Below are positions 41,352 to 49,932 of a stretch of 64,000 nt of DNA, piece by piece; the stretch's first letter is position 1, and each line of letters starts with the position of its first letter. Location of the stretch: assembly GCF_014205335.1 (NCBI RefSeq), contig NZ_JACHNH010000001.1:4396501-4460500 (forward strand), in the 5' to 3' direction. Origin of the DNA: Amorphoplanes digitatis. Its GTDB lineage: Bacteria; Actinomycetota; Actinomycetes; Mycobacteriales; Micromonosporaceae. The position numbers and the translations under genes were made by a program. The notes under the pieces are model-generated. The model had not been told where the DNA came from. It saw nothing but the letters and a program-made list of their open reading frames with translations, and did not search any database.

Positions 41352-43661
41352 ATGTTTCGAGGCATGATGCGGCACCGGTCGGTTCCGATGTTGATCGTCA
41401 TGTCGGGGCTGCTCGCGGTGGCTGCCTTCGTCGCCGTCGGCGGGGTCCCGGCGTACGCGTGGCTGGTTGCCGGCCTGCTGGTGGTGGCCGGTGTCGGTGT
41501 CGCGCTGTGGCAGCGGCGGCGGGCTCCGTCCGCGGTGGTCGCGCTGCCGGTGCCGCCGCGGCCGGCGGAGTTGCCGGCGGCGCCGGCGCTGGTCGGCCGG
41601 GCCGAGGAGCTGGCGACGGTGGAGGCGGCCGTCGCGGGCGGTGCGCGGCTGGTGGTGATCGCCGCGGCGCCGGGTACGGGTAAGTCGGCGCTGGCGTTGC
41701 GGTTCGCCCACGATGCGCGCGACCGGTATCCGGACGGGCAGTTGTTCGCCGCGTTGCGGGGTGCCTCCGCCGATCCGGTGCCGCCGGAGGCGGTGCTGGT
41801 GCGGTTCCTGCGGGCGCTGGGGTGCCCGGACGACGAGCTGCGCGGTGACGTGGTGGAGCTGGCGGCGCGGTTCCGGTGGGTCCTGGCCGGCCGGCGGGTG
41901 CTGGTGGTGCTCGACGACGCGCGGGACGCGGCGCAGGTGCGGCATCTGCTGCCCGGCGGTGCGGACTGCCTGGCGGTGGTGACCAGCCGGGGGTTGTTGT
42001 CGGATCTGCTGGGTGCCTCGGTGCTGACGCTGGGCGGCCTGGATCCGGGGTCGGGGCTGGAGCTGTTGTCGGTGACCGCCGGCGGTGGCCGGGTCGCGGC
42101 GGATCCGGAGGGTGCGCGGCGGGTGGTCGGGTTGTGCGGCGGGTTGCCGCTGGCGGTGCGGATCGCCGGTGGTCGGCTGGGTGCGCGGGGGCGGTGTTCG
42201 CCGTCGGAGCTGGCGGATCGGCTTGTCGACGAGGAGCGGCGGCTGGACGGGTTGCGGCTGGCGGATCGGGCGGTGCGCTCCAGCGTCCAGGCGGTGTACG
42301 AAGAGCTGTCGCCGGTCGAGCAGCTGGTGTTCCGGCGTTCGGGTGGTTATCCGGGTACGTCGCTGGGGCTTGGCGTGGCGACGGCCCGGTGCGACCTGGA
42401 CGAGGACGTGGTGGCGGAGGCGCTGGAGCGGCTCGTGGGTGTGCTGCTGGTGGAGTCGCCGGCGCCGGAGCGGTACCGGATGCATGATCTGCTGCGGTCG
42501 GTGGCGCGGGAGCTGGCCGGCGACGACGAGGTGGAGTGTCTGCGGCGTCAGGTGCGGTGGCTGACCGTGCGGGCGCGGCCGGGTGCGTGGCTGGAGCGGG
42601 AGCGGGAGAACGTCGTCGCGGTGCTGCACGCGGCGGTGGCGGCGGGGCTGGCGGAGCCGGCCAAGGGTCTGGTGGTGGCGGTTCATCCGCTGGTGGCCGG
42701 CGCGGTCGAGCACGCGTACCGGTTGCGGTTGTGGCAGGCCGGCGAGGCGGCCGCGGTCGCGAGCGGTGACGAGGGTTTCCGGGTGCGGGCGCTGCGGTGG
42801 GTGTCGCACTCGTACGGGATGGCGGGCCTGGCCGATCTGGAGTTGGCGGCGGCGGAGCAGGCGCTGGAGCTCGCGGAGCGGCTCGGGTCGAACGTGCGGG
42901 AGGTCGCGCTGGCGGCGTGGCGGGTCGGTGACGCGCTGCGGGCGCAGGACCGGTTCACGGCGTCGGAGTCGGCGCTGCTGCGGGCGCTGGATCTGCTGTC
43001 GGGGCTGGGTGCGGTCGAGGACGAGGTCGAGGTGCGGCTGGCGCTGGGGACGCTGTACAACACGTTCCGCAAGCCGGAGCTGGGCGTGCCGGTGCTGGCT
43101 GCGGCGGTGGAGTTGCTGCCGGGCGAGCCGTCGGAGGCGCGGGGTTGGACGGTGTTGTGTCTCGGGGTGGCGCACAAGCTCGGCGGTGACCTGGCCCGGG
43201 CGCGGGTGTTGTTCGCCGAGGCGTTGCAGGTGGCCCGGCGTCTCGGCGACGACCTGCTGCTCGGTTACTGCCTGCGTGAGCGGGGCCTGTTGTCGGCGCA
43301 GGAGCGTGCGTTCGCGGCGGCCGAGCGGGACCTGCGGGCGACGCTGACGGTGTTCGAGCGGCTGCGCGACGGCGGCGGGATCGGCGGGGCGCACGGCGCG
43401 CTGGGCGAGGTCGCCGACATGCAGGGGCGGTGGGCGCAGGCCTTGGCGGAGTACGACGCGGGTATCGCGCAGTTCGAGCGGCTGGGCCTGCGGGTGCGTG
43501 AGGGTGAGCTGATGCTGCACCGGGGCACGGTGTTGCGGATGCTGGGCCGTGAGCCGGAGGCGGTGCAGGCGCGGCTGCGGGGTGAGGCGCTCGTCGGTGA
43601 CGCGCCGGTGCGCCTGGGGCCGGGTCTGGTGCGGCGGCTCGACGAGACGGAGGGGCGTTGA
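41352..43661 (+). CDS. Membrane-anchored STAND (NB-ARC-like) ATPase with TPR-like repeats
   Basis: 769 residues. Two hydrophobic helices lie at about residues 10-50. Next is a P-loop NTPase: ALVGRAEELATVEAAVAGG, Walker A APGTGKSALALRFAH, Walker B RRVLVVLDDARD, and GLCGGLPLAVRIAGGRL, the GxP box of NB-ARC proteins. After a winged-helix region come about nine TPR-like helical pairs (LAAWRVGDALRAQDRFTASE, DLARARVLFAEALQVARRLG and others). There is no DNA-binding domain, unlike AfsR/SARP relatives. Signal-dependent oligomerisation at the membrane is inferred. Starts at 41364 and 41367 are also possible. Confidence 0.82.
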   Translation: MFRGMMRHRSVPMLIVMSGLLAVAAFVAVGGVPAYAWLVAGLLVVAGVGVALWQRRRAPSAVVALPVPPRPAELPAAPALVGRAEELATVEAAVAGGARLVVIAAAPGTGKSALALRFAHDARDRYPDGQLFAALRGASADPVPPEAVLVRFLRALGCPDDELRGDVVELAARFRWVLAGRRVLVVLDDARDAAQVRHLLPGGADCLAVVTSRGLLSDLLGASVLTLGGLDPGSGLELLSVTAGGGRVAADPEGARRVVGLCGGLPLAVRIAGGRLGARGRCSPSELADRLVDEERRLDGLRLADRAVRSSVQAVYEELSPVEQLVFRRSGGYPGTSLGLGVATARCDLDEDVVAEALERLVGVLLVESPAPERYRMHDLLRSVARELAGDDEVECLRRQVRWLTVRARPGAWLERERENVVAVLHAAVAAGLAEPAKGLVVAVHPLVAGAVEHAYRLRLWQAGEAAAVASGDEGFRVRALRWVSHSYGMAGLADLELAAAEQALELAERLGSNVREVALAAWRVGDALRAQDRFTASESALLRALDLLSGLGAVEDEVEVRLALGTLYNTFRKPELGVPVLAAAVELLPGEPSEARGWTVLCLGVAHKLGGDLARARVLFAEALQVARRLGDDLLLGYCLRERGLLSAQERAFAAAERDLRATLTVFERLRDGGGIGGAHGALGEVADMQGRWAQALAEYDAGIAQFERLGLRVREGELMLHRGTVLRMLGREPEAVQARLRGEALVGDAPVRLGPGLVRRLDETEGR

Positions 43662-44365
43662 GCGGGCCGCGGTGGTTGACGGGTTTCCTGGATTCGCCGT
43701 CGCGGGTGGCGGAGCCGTTCTGGTCGGCGGTGACGGGGTCGGGGTTGTCGGCGCGGCGGGGGCCGGGCGGGGAGTTCGCGACGTTGCTGCCGGGCGGCGG
43801 GGACGCGTACCTGCGGGTGCAGGTCGTCGGGGACGGCCCGGCGCGTTGTCACCTGGATCTGCATGTCGAGGATGTGGCGGCGCAGGCGCGCCGGGTGGTG
43901 GGTCTGGGCGCCTCGGTGGTGCTGTCCGACGGGGAGCTTGTGGTGCTGCGGTCTCCGGCGGGTCTGCTGTTCTGCCTGGTGCCGTGGCGGGGTGAGGCGG
44001 TGCGGCCGGCGGGTGGCCGCGGCCTGGTCGATCAGATGTGCCTGGACGTGCCGCGCGCCGTCTTCGACGGCGAGGCGGATTTCTGGGCGGCGGTGACCGG
44101 CTGGGAGCGCCGGCCCGGCTCGCTGCCGGAGTTCGATTTCCTGGTACGCCCGGACGGGATGCCGCTGCGGCTGCTGCTGCAACGCGTCGGCGGCGACGGT
44201 GCGGGGATGCACCTGGACCTGGCCTGCGACGACCGTGCGGCGGAGGTGGCGCGGCACGTGGAACTGGGTGCGGCGGTGGCGTGGACGGGTCCGCGGTGGA
44301 CGACGCTGCGGGACCCGGCGGGCCGGCCGTACTGCGTCACGGACCGGCCGGTCACCGGCCCTTAG
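43658..44365 (+). CDS. Two-domain VOC (glyoxalase-like) protein
   Basis: 235 residues made of two VOC modules, residues 1-115 (FLDSPSRVAEPFWSAVTG, CHLDLHVEDVAAQARRVVGL) and 120-235 (FDGEADFWAAVTGWERR, MHLDLACDDRAAEVARHVEL). This internal duplication is common in the family and makes one metal or ligand pocket. TTG 43658 overlaps the STAND gene stop (TTGA), with GGAGGGG upstream, so it is coupled to the STAND ATPase. Substrate and role are unknown. Confidence 0.85.
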   Translation: MSGPRWLTGFLDSPSRVAEPFWSAVTGSGLSARRGPGGEFATLLPGGGDAYLRVQVVGDGPARCHLDLHVEDVAAQARRVVGLGASVVLSDGELVVLRSPAGLLFCLVPWRGEAVRPAGGRGLVDQMCLDVPRAVFDGEADFWAAVTGWERRPGSLPEFDFLVRPDGMPLRLLLQRVGGDGAGMHLDLACDDRAAEVARHVELGAAVAWTGPRWTTLRDPAGRPYCVTDRPVTGP

Positions 44366-44616
44366 CGAGAATCGTGCTGAGCATCGTCAGGTAGCTGTCG
44401 TGGGCCAGGGACAGTTCCGCGAGCGCGTCCTGGGTGAACCACCAGTTCCTCCCGGAGCTCGCGGGCGAGTGCCGCGCCGGGTGGTTCGCCGGGCTCCACG
44501 TGGCCGCCGGGCAGGTCCCAGACGTCGGGGTACCAGCGGCGCTGGGGCGATCGGTGACACAGCAGCACCCGGTTGCCGTCCCGCAGCAGGGCGGTGACGA
44601 TACGAGCCTTGGGCAC
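44352..44616 (-). pseudogene. Nudix hydrolase gene with internal deletion and frame change
   Basis: The 5' part encodes a normal Nudix start, ARIVTALLRDGNRVLLCHRS, and most of the box (GGHVEPGEPPGAALARELREEL). At about 44446 it jumps to the C-terminal tail in another frame: WWFTQDALAELSLAHDSYLT then MLSTILAKGR and TGA at 44352. Roughly 60 codons between box and tail are gone. In the original frame the product would stop after 84 residues and lose the end of the box. It is convergent with and overlaps the VOC gene. Confidence 0.75.
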
Positions 44617-44666
44617 GGGCGCATTGTGCCACCGTCAGAGGCGGTGTCGTACAGGCTGGGGGGACG

Positions 44667-45765
44667 ATGACCGTTCTGGGTACGCGGGCGCTCAACCGTG
44701 CGACGCTGGCCCGGCAGTTGCTTCTCGAGCGGGCCGACATGCCGGTCCTGGATGCCGTCGCGCACCTGTGCGGCCTGCAGGCGCAGGAGCCGCAGGAGCC
44801 GTTCGTGGGGCTGTGGTCGCGGCTGGACGGGTTCGACCCGGCGGTGCTGTCGGGTCTGCTGGCCGACCGGGGCGTGGTCCGGATTCCGCTGATGCGGCGC
44901 ACCGTGCACCTGCTCACCGCCGGCGACACCCTGGCGTGGCGCTCGGCACGACCTGATGCTGCGCCAGCGGGTGCTCGGCGTCTACCGCCGGGAGCTGGCC
45001 GGGGTGGACCTGGGTGAGCTCGCGGCGGCGGGCCGGGAGTTGTTCTCCGACGGCGTGCCCCGTTCGATGGCGGAGCTGGCCCGGGCGCTGGGTGAGCGGT
45101 GGCCGGCGCCGGGTCCGCGGGCGCTCGGGGAGATGCTGGTCGGTGCGCTGGTTCCGGCGGTGCAGTTGCCGCCGCGCGGGTTGTGGCGGGTCCGTGCGGG
45201 TGTGCGGTACCTGCCGCTGTCGACGTGGCTGGGTCGCGAGATCGACCCGCCGGCGCCGGACGGCGGTGATCCGGTCGGTGAGGTGCTGGTGCGGCGCTAC
45301 CTGGCGGCGTTCGGGCCCGCCGCGACCGGTGACCTGCGTGCCTGGTGCGGCGTCGCGGGCCTGCCGGCGGCGGTGGCGGCGGTGCGCGGCGAGCTTGTCG
45401 CGTTCCGCGACGAGCAGGGCCGGGAGCTGCTGGACCTGCCGGGCGCGCCGCGTCCCGACCCGGACACGCCGGCGCCGGTGCGGTTCCTGCCGGCGTTCGA
45501 CAACGCGCTGCTGGGTTACGCCGAGCGGGGCCGGATCGTCGACGCCGAGCACCGGGGCCTGTCGGTCACCGGGGCCCGCGTCGTGCTCGTCGACGGCCGG
45601 GTCGCCGCGACCTGGACCGTCGAGGAGGGCACCGTGACCGTCGCGCCGCTGCGCGGCCTCTCGCGGGCCGAACGCGACGGCGTGGCCGAGCAGGGGCAGG
45701 CGCTGGCGGCGTTGCTGTCCGACGACGACAGTCGGCGGGTGCGGATCGACGCGTCTCCCGGCTGA
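44667..45765 (+). pseudogene. Winged-helix DNA-binding-domain protein gene (AlkZ-like group) broken by a frameshift
   Basis: The first frame (ATG 44667) gives RALNRATLARQLLLERADMP, HLCGLQAQEPQEPFVGLWSR and PLMRRTVHLLTAGDTLAWRS. Near 44945 the family sequence continues in another frame as HDLMLRQRVLGVYRRELAGV. That frame runs to 45765 with RFLPAFDNALLGYAERGRI, as in the HTH_42 family. A loss of two bases (S-L-H restored by adding CT) would explain it. The rest is undamaged, so the change is recent or a sequencing error. Confidence 0.8.
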
Positions 45766-45936
45766 GCGACACACCCCGCGAGCCGCTTGGTCCGCGACGG
45801 TGCTGGGTGGCACGCTGCGGTGCGTGCTGCCGTGTGGCCCTCGTATGACCTCGTTGTCGGTGGGTACTGGTAGAACTTACGGCGTTGAAACACGCGTTCG
45901 AGTGACGCGGTGAGCGGTAACGACGAAGGGACGACA

Positions 45937-46635
45937 ATGGCTACGGTGGCACGCACCGGTGCGCGAGGGCTCAGCACGGACGAGTTGCAGGCGATCCGGG
46001 ACGGGCTCGCGGCGGGCCGGCGGCCCCGGGTGATGTTCACCGAGTCCGCGGGGCAGATCGCCGGGCAGGTCGGCCAGGTCGTGACGCTCACCGACCCGGC
46101 CGAGTCCGACGAGTGGGTGGTGGTGCGGTTCGGCCGCGACGAGCTGCCCTTCTCCCCCGGCGACCTCCAGATGGCGCCGAAGGGCCCGGTGAAGAAGGCC
46201 GCTCCCCCGGTGCCGGAGCAGAGCCGCGCCGAGCCGGAGTTCGTCATGGACAAGCCGCTGCCGGCTCCCCCGCCGCCGCCCGCGGCGCCCGCGGTGGCCG
46301 CGCCGTCGGCGGGGACGGCGCCGGCACCGCGCAAGGCGCCGGGGCGGGCGGCCAAGCCGAAGCCGCCGCCGGGCCTGACCGTGACGCTGGCCTACACCGA
46401 CGGCGAGTGGACGATCGCCGCCAACCAGGGCACGAAATCGCTGGCGAAGCCCTACGTGGTCAAGCCGTCCGAGGCGATGAAGATCGTGCAGCTGGTCGAT
46501 GTGCCCGGGGTGCAGGAGGCCGTCGAGCAGATCGTCTCGGCCGAGCGGGCCGAGGCCGAGCAGCAGGCCGAGCGGCTGCGCGCGGAGCTGGCGGAGATCG
46601 AGGCGCGGCTGGCGGAGTTACGCGACGCGGGCTGA
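45937..46635 (+). CDS. Uncharacterised actinobacterial protein with Pro-rich linker and C-terminal coiled coil
   Basis: 232 residues. Residues 1-75 are a compact domain (LSTDELQAIRDGLAAGRRPR, VVVRFGRDELPFSPGDLQMA). Residues 80-140 are a Pro/Ala/Lys-rich linker. A second domain (LTVTLAYTDGEWTIAANQGT, KSLAKPYVVKPSEAMKIVQL) follows, ending in an Ala/Glu-rich coiled coil. The same architecture is common in actinobacteria (DUF6319-like; recalled, not checked). The Lys-rich linker might touch nucleic acid. ATG 45937 is preceded by GAAGGGA. Function is unknown. Confidence 0.7.
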   Translation: MATVARTGARGLSTDELQAIRDGLAAGRRPRVMFTESAGQIAGQVGQVVTLTDPAESDEWVVVRFGRDELPFSPGDLQMAPKGPVKKAAPPVPEQSRAEPEFVMDKPLPAPPPPPAAPAVAAPSAGTAPAPRKAPGRAAKPKPPPGLTVTLAYTDGEWTIAANQGTKSLAKPYVVKPSEAMKIVQLVDVPGVQEAVEQIVSAERAEAEQQAERLRAELAEIEARLAELRDAG

Positions 46636-46661
46636 GCCCGGCATGCGATCATGGCGCCCTG

Positions 46662-47441
46662 ATGGACGAGTCATGGCGGGTGCCCTGGGTGTGGCGGGCG
46701 TTGCTGCGGTTCTCCCGGGTGCTGGTGCCCATGATCTGCCGGCTGCGGGTGTCCGGTGCGGTGCCGGACGGGCTGCGGCACGGCCCGCTGATCCTGGCGG
46801 CCAACCACGTCAGCCCGGTCGACCCGGTGGTGATGACGGCGGCGTGCAGCATCGCCGGGATCGCGCCGCGGTTCATGGCAACGGGCGGGCTGTTCGACGC
46901 GCCGGTCGCCGGGTGGGCGATGCGGGCGGCCGGGCATCTGCGGGTCGACCGGCACACCGCCCAGGTCACCGAGGCGCTGCCGAGCGCGGCGGAGGCGCTG
47001 CGGGCCGGTTCGGTGGTGCTGGTCTACCCGGAGGGCCGGATCGGGCTGGATCCGTGGATGTGGCCGGAGCGGGGCAAGACCGGCGTGGCGCGGATGGCGG
47101 CGATGTCCGGTGCGCCGGTGATCCCGGTGGCGCAGTGGGACACCCACCGGGTGCTGCCGTACACGGCGCCGGTCGGGATCGTCGGCTCCGTGCTGCGGGC
47201 GATCCGGGACCGGCCGGTGGTGTACGTGCGCTTCGGTGAGCCGGTGGACCTGTCCGGGCTGACCGGCACGGACGGGGCGCGGGCGATGCGGGCGACCGAC
47301 CGGATCGTGGAGGGCATCGCCCGCACGCTCGAGCCGCTGCGCGCCGGCGAGCCGGAGCTGCCGCGCTTTGTGGACCGCACTCGGCCGGTGGAGATGTCCC
47401 GGGTCCGTAAGCGCCGCTCAGCCGGGCGTGATCAGGGCTAG
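46662..47441 (+). CDS. 1-acyl-sn-glycerol-3-phosphate acyltransferase (PlsC-like)
   Basis: 259 residues. The acyltransferase boxes are NHVSPVD (HX4D catalytic pair), VYPEGRIGLDPW (block III, EGR) and APVIPVAQWDTHRVLP (block IV). It transfers an acyl chain to lysophosphatidate or a similar acceptor at the membrane surface, in phospholipid synthesis. ATG 46662 starts MDESWRVPWVWRALLRF, normal for the family. Its last 24 bases overlap the convergent M55 peptidase gene. Confidence 0.9.
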   Translation: MDESWRVPWVWRALLRFSRVLVPMICRLRVSGAVPDGLRHGPLILAANHVSPVDPVVMTAACSIAGIAPRFMATGGLFDAPVAGWAMRAAGHLRVDRHTAQVTEALPSAAEALRAGSVVLVYPEGRIGLDPWMWPERGKTGVARMAAMSGAPVIPVAQWDTHRVLPYTAPVGIVGSVLRAIRDRPVVYVRFGEPVDLSGLTGTDGARAMRATDRIVEGIARTLEPLRAGEPELPRFVDRTRPVEMSRVRKRRSAGRDQG

Positions 47442-48245
47442 CTGCGCCAGCAGCTGCACCAGCCGGTACGCCTCGGCGACGTCCGCCGCGGTGAACGCGA
47501 CGGTGCGGGCGCCCGGCGCGCGGGTCACGCCCGGGACCAGCACGGCCAGGTCGACGGTGTACGGCCCGTACAGGTCGACCTCGACCTTGAGCGGGCCGGT
47601 CAGGGTCACCAGCGGCACCTGGTCGTGGCGGCGCACCGCCTTGGCGGCGGCCCGGTGCACCTGGTCGCGGGCCTCGTCGGGGTGCAGGGCGACGGTGGCG
47701 GCCTGGCCCAGTGCCCGCTTGACGGCGACGTTCAGCGCGGCCGGGACGAGCTCGCGCAGCTCGGCGCAGGCGGCGTCGTCGCCGGTGATCAGCACGACCG
47801 GTGCGCCGTGGAAGCCGGCCAGGGCCGCGTTCAGTCCGATCTCGCCGGTCGAGCGGCCGTCGAGGCGCACGTCGAGGATCCCGGCGCCGATGGTGTGCGC
47901 CAGCACGCCCGGCCCGCCGCCGGCGCGGGCGTGATAGCCGACGAACAGCACCGCGTCGGTGTCGTCGTCGAGGCCGGCGAGCATGCCCAGCGGCCGGGGC
48001 TGGCCGCGCACCAGCCGGGCGCGGCGGTCGAGCTCCTCGGGCAGCAGGTTGCGAAACGAGGCGTGCGCGTCGGCGACAAGCACCTCGGCGGCCGGCACGG
48101 CCTCGAGAACACCGGCGACGGCGGCGTTGACCTCGGCGGTCATCCGGGCCCGGCCGCGCTCGTAGTCGTAGCCGCCGGGGTTGGTCTCGCTGGGATGCAC
48201 GATCCCCGAGATCCCCTCCATGTCGGCAGAGATCAGCACCTTCAT
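47418..48245 (-). CDS. M55-family D-aminopeptidase (DppA-like)
   Basis: 275 residues. M55 hallmarks are MKVLISADMEGISGI with the zinc-binding Asp and Glu, VADAHASFRNLLPEEL, FVGYHARAG and VLAHTIG. GEIGLNAALAGFHGAPVVLITGDD follows. DppA removes D-amino acids from the N-terminus of peptides and forms a decamer in the cytoplasm. No dipeptide ABC transporter genes adjoin it. Confidence 0.92.
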   Translation of the reverse strand: MKVLISADMEGISGIVHPSETNPGGYDYERGRARMTAEVNAAVAGVLEAVPAAEVLVADAHASFRNLLPEELDRRARLVRGQPRPLGMLAGLDDDTDAVLFVGYHARAGGGPGVLAHTIGAGILDVRLDGRSTGEIGLNAALAGFHGAPVVLITGDDAACAELRELVPAALNVAVKRALGQAATVALHPDEARDQVHRAAAKAVRRHDQVPLVTLTGPLKVEVDLYGPYTVDLAVLVPGVTRAPGARTVAFTAADVAEAYRLVQLLAQLALITPG

Positions 48246-48293
48246 CGCAGAGCACCTTAATCGGTCGATCGGCGCCTTGCACAGGCGCCGCCG

Positions 48294-48962
48294 CTATGCG
48301 GCCTCCTCCGCGAGCGGGTAGCCGAGCTTCTCCGCCTGTGCACGCACGAAAGCCGGGTCGGCCTGCGGATCCAGCGCACGGATCACCGGGTCGGTCAGCG
48401 GCAGAAACCCGGCGACGTGGCCGACCGCGGACCGGGGCAGGTCGACCTCGTACACCTCTTCGGCGTGCTCGTGGTACTTCTCCGCGATGTCGTCGAGCAG
48501 GATGTCCAGCAGCCAGGAGCCGTCCGGGTCCTCCTCCTCGTCGTCCGCGGGCGAGAAGTCGATGTCGTCGCCGGCGTGCCATCGCCCGTCGCCGGCGCCC
48601 CGCCACAGGACGAAGCTGGCGTTCAGCGTGCCGCCCGGGCCGCCGAAGGCGGGTTCGTCCACCTGGGACCGGAACACCTCGGGAAGGCCGTCGAGCAGAC
48701 CCGGCCACAGCCGCCCGTGCGTGTGCGCGAACATCGGCGACTCGTGGTAGACGCCGCGGATGAAGGCGCCGCCGGCGGTGAAGACGATGTCGTACTCCTC
48801 GCCGCTGCCGTTGCGCATCGCGGCCGCCTCGTCAGCGCCCCACGCCCGGTCGTAGGTGTAGTAGTCACCTCCGATGATCACATCGAGCATCGCCAGCGCC
48901 TTGCACCGCTGCCGCAGCACGTCGATGCACGGCAACCGCGCGGCGATGTCATAGACGGTCAC
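48294..48962 (-). CDS. Uncharacterised acidic protein
   Basis: 222 residues, acidic and soluble, not recognised. It starts MTVYDIAARLPCIDVLRQRC and has LDVIIGGDYYTYDRAWG and VFTAGGAFIRGVYHESPMFA. A stretch of consecutive acidic residues (DDEEEDPDGS) lies near position 145. The Gly-Gly-Ala and acidic features recall SMI1/SUKH-type immunity proteins, but this is a loose impression. It stands between the M55 peptidase and the divergent HAD gene. Confidence 0.65.
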   Translation of the reverse strand: MTVYDIAARLPCIDVLRQRCKALAMLDVIIGGDYYTYDRAWGADEAAAMRNGSGEEYDIVFTAGGAFIRGVYHESPMFAHTHGRLWPGLLDGLPEVFRSQVDEPAFGGPGGTLNASFVLWRGAGDGRWHAGDDIDFSPADDEEEDPDGSWLLDILLDDIAEKYHEHAEEVYEVDLPRSAVGHVAGFLPLTDPVIRALDPQADPAFVRAQAEKLGYPLAEEAA

Positions 48963-49014
48963 GTCCGCATGGTACGGCGACAGATGATCACCACGCCCTG
49001 GCTAGGGTGCCGCC

Positions 49015-49677
49015 ATGCGGCCTCTGGCGTTGTTCGACCTGGACGGCACGCTCGTCGACCGCAAGGCCGCCTTCGACGCCTGGGCCGGGGAGTTCGCGGC
49101 GGACCACCACCTCGACGAGGCGGCCCTCACCTTCATGGTCATGGCCGACGCGCACCACTCCGGCCCGATGGACGGCTACTTCACGACGATCCGTGAGACC
49201 TTCGGCCTCGCCGAGGCGCCGGACGCGCTGTGGCGGCAGTACCGCCGGCGCATGCCCGAACTGGCGGCCTGCCGCGCCGACGACCTCGACGCGCTGCGGC
49301 GGCTACGCGGGGCCGGGTGGCGCATCGGGATCGTCACCAACGGCATGGCCGACAACCAGCTGGGAAAGATCCGCAACACCGGTCTGAGCGACCTGGTCGA
49401 CGCGTGGGGCATCTCCGGCGAGCTCGGCGTGCGCAAGCCCGACCCGCAGATCTTCCGCCGCGTCGCCGAGCGCTGCGGCACCGACCTCGACCGCGGCGGC
49501 TGGATGATCGGCGACAACCTCGTCCACGACGTCGCCGGCGGCCACGCGGCCGGCCTGCGCACGATCTGGCTGCACCCGCGGCGTCACCCCGCACCGTGGT
49601 CCTTCACCGGACCGGCACCCGACTTCACGGTCGGCTCGGTCGCCGACGCGGTCGCGGTGCTCCTTCGCGACCACTGA
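49015..49677 (+). CDS. HAD-superfamily hydrolase
   Basis: 220 residues. Motif I is LFDLDGTLVDRK (nucleophile Asp8 and Asp10), motif II is GIVTNGM, motif III is KPDPQIF and motif IV is GWMIGDNLVHDV. A helical cap fills residues 15-85. It dephosphorylates a small metabolite in the cytoplasm; the substrate is unknown. It begins 52 bases from the divergent acidic protein gene. Confidence 0.92.
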   Translation: MRPLALFDLDGTLVDRKAAFDAWAGEFAADHHLDEAALTFMVMADAHHSGPMDGYFTTIRETFGLAEAPDALWRQYRRRMPELAACRADDLDALRRLRGAGWRIGIVTNGMADNQLGKIRNTGLSDLVDAWGISGELGVRKPDPQIFRRVAERCGTDLDRGGWMIGDNLVHDVAGGHAAGLRTIWLHPRRHPAPWSFTGPAPDFTVGSVADAVAVLLRDH

Positions 49678-49701
49678 GATCGAAAGCCAAACCGAATAAG
49701 G

Positions 49702-49839
49702 TCACCCCAGCGCTCGACGAGCGCTCGGTGGGATGCCCTTCCCTCCGATGTACTTCTTGTACAGCGTCCCGAAGTGGGTCAGCGCTGCGGCGTCGTCCGC
49801 AGGCCTGTCGCCTTCCCATACCGCCGGGTCGTAACTCAT
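49702..49839 (-). pseudogene. 5' remnant of an MSYD-type hypothetical protein gene
   Basis: The frame reads MSYDPAVWEGDRPADDAAAL, then THFGTLYKKYIGGKG and stops after 45 codons. The start is like a common actinobacterial hypothetical family (MSYD-AVWEG-RPADDAAA-FE-LY) whose members are longer; the remainder is absent. It is either a C-terminal truncation or a short variant. The family is recalled from memory and unnamed. Confidence 0.45.
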
Positions 49840-49932
49840 GTGGCGGAGTGTGCCACCAGTATCGACTCGTCAGGCTCGGGCCAAGCGGCAGCGCGCTGGT
49901 CCCTGGTTGTCCATGATGGTTACGGTTCGGCG

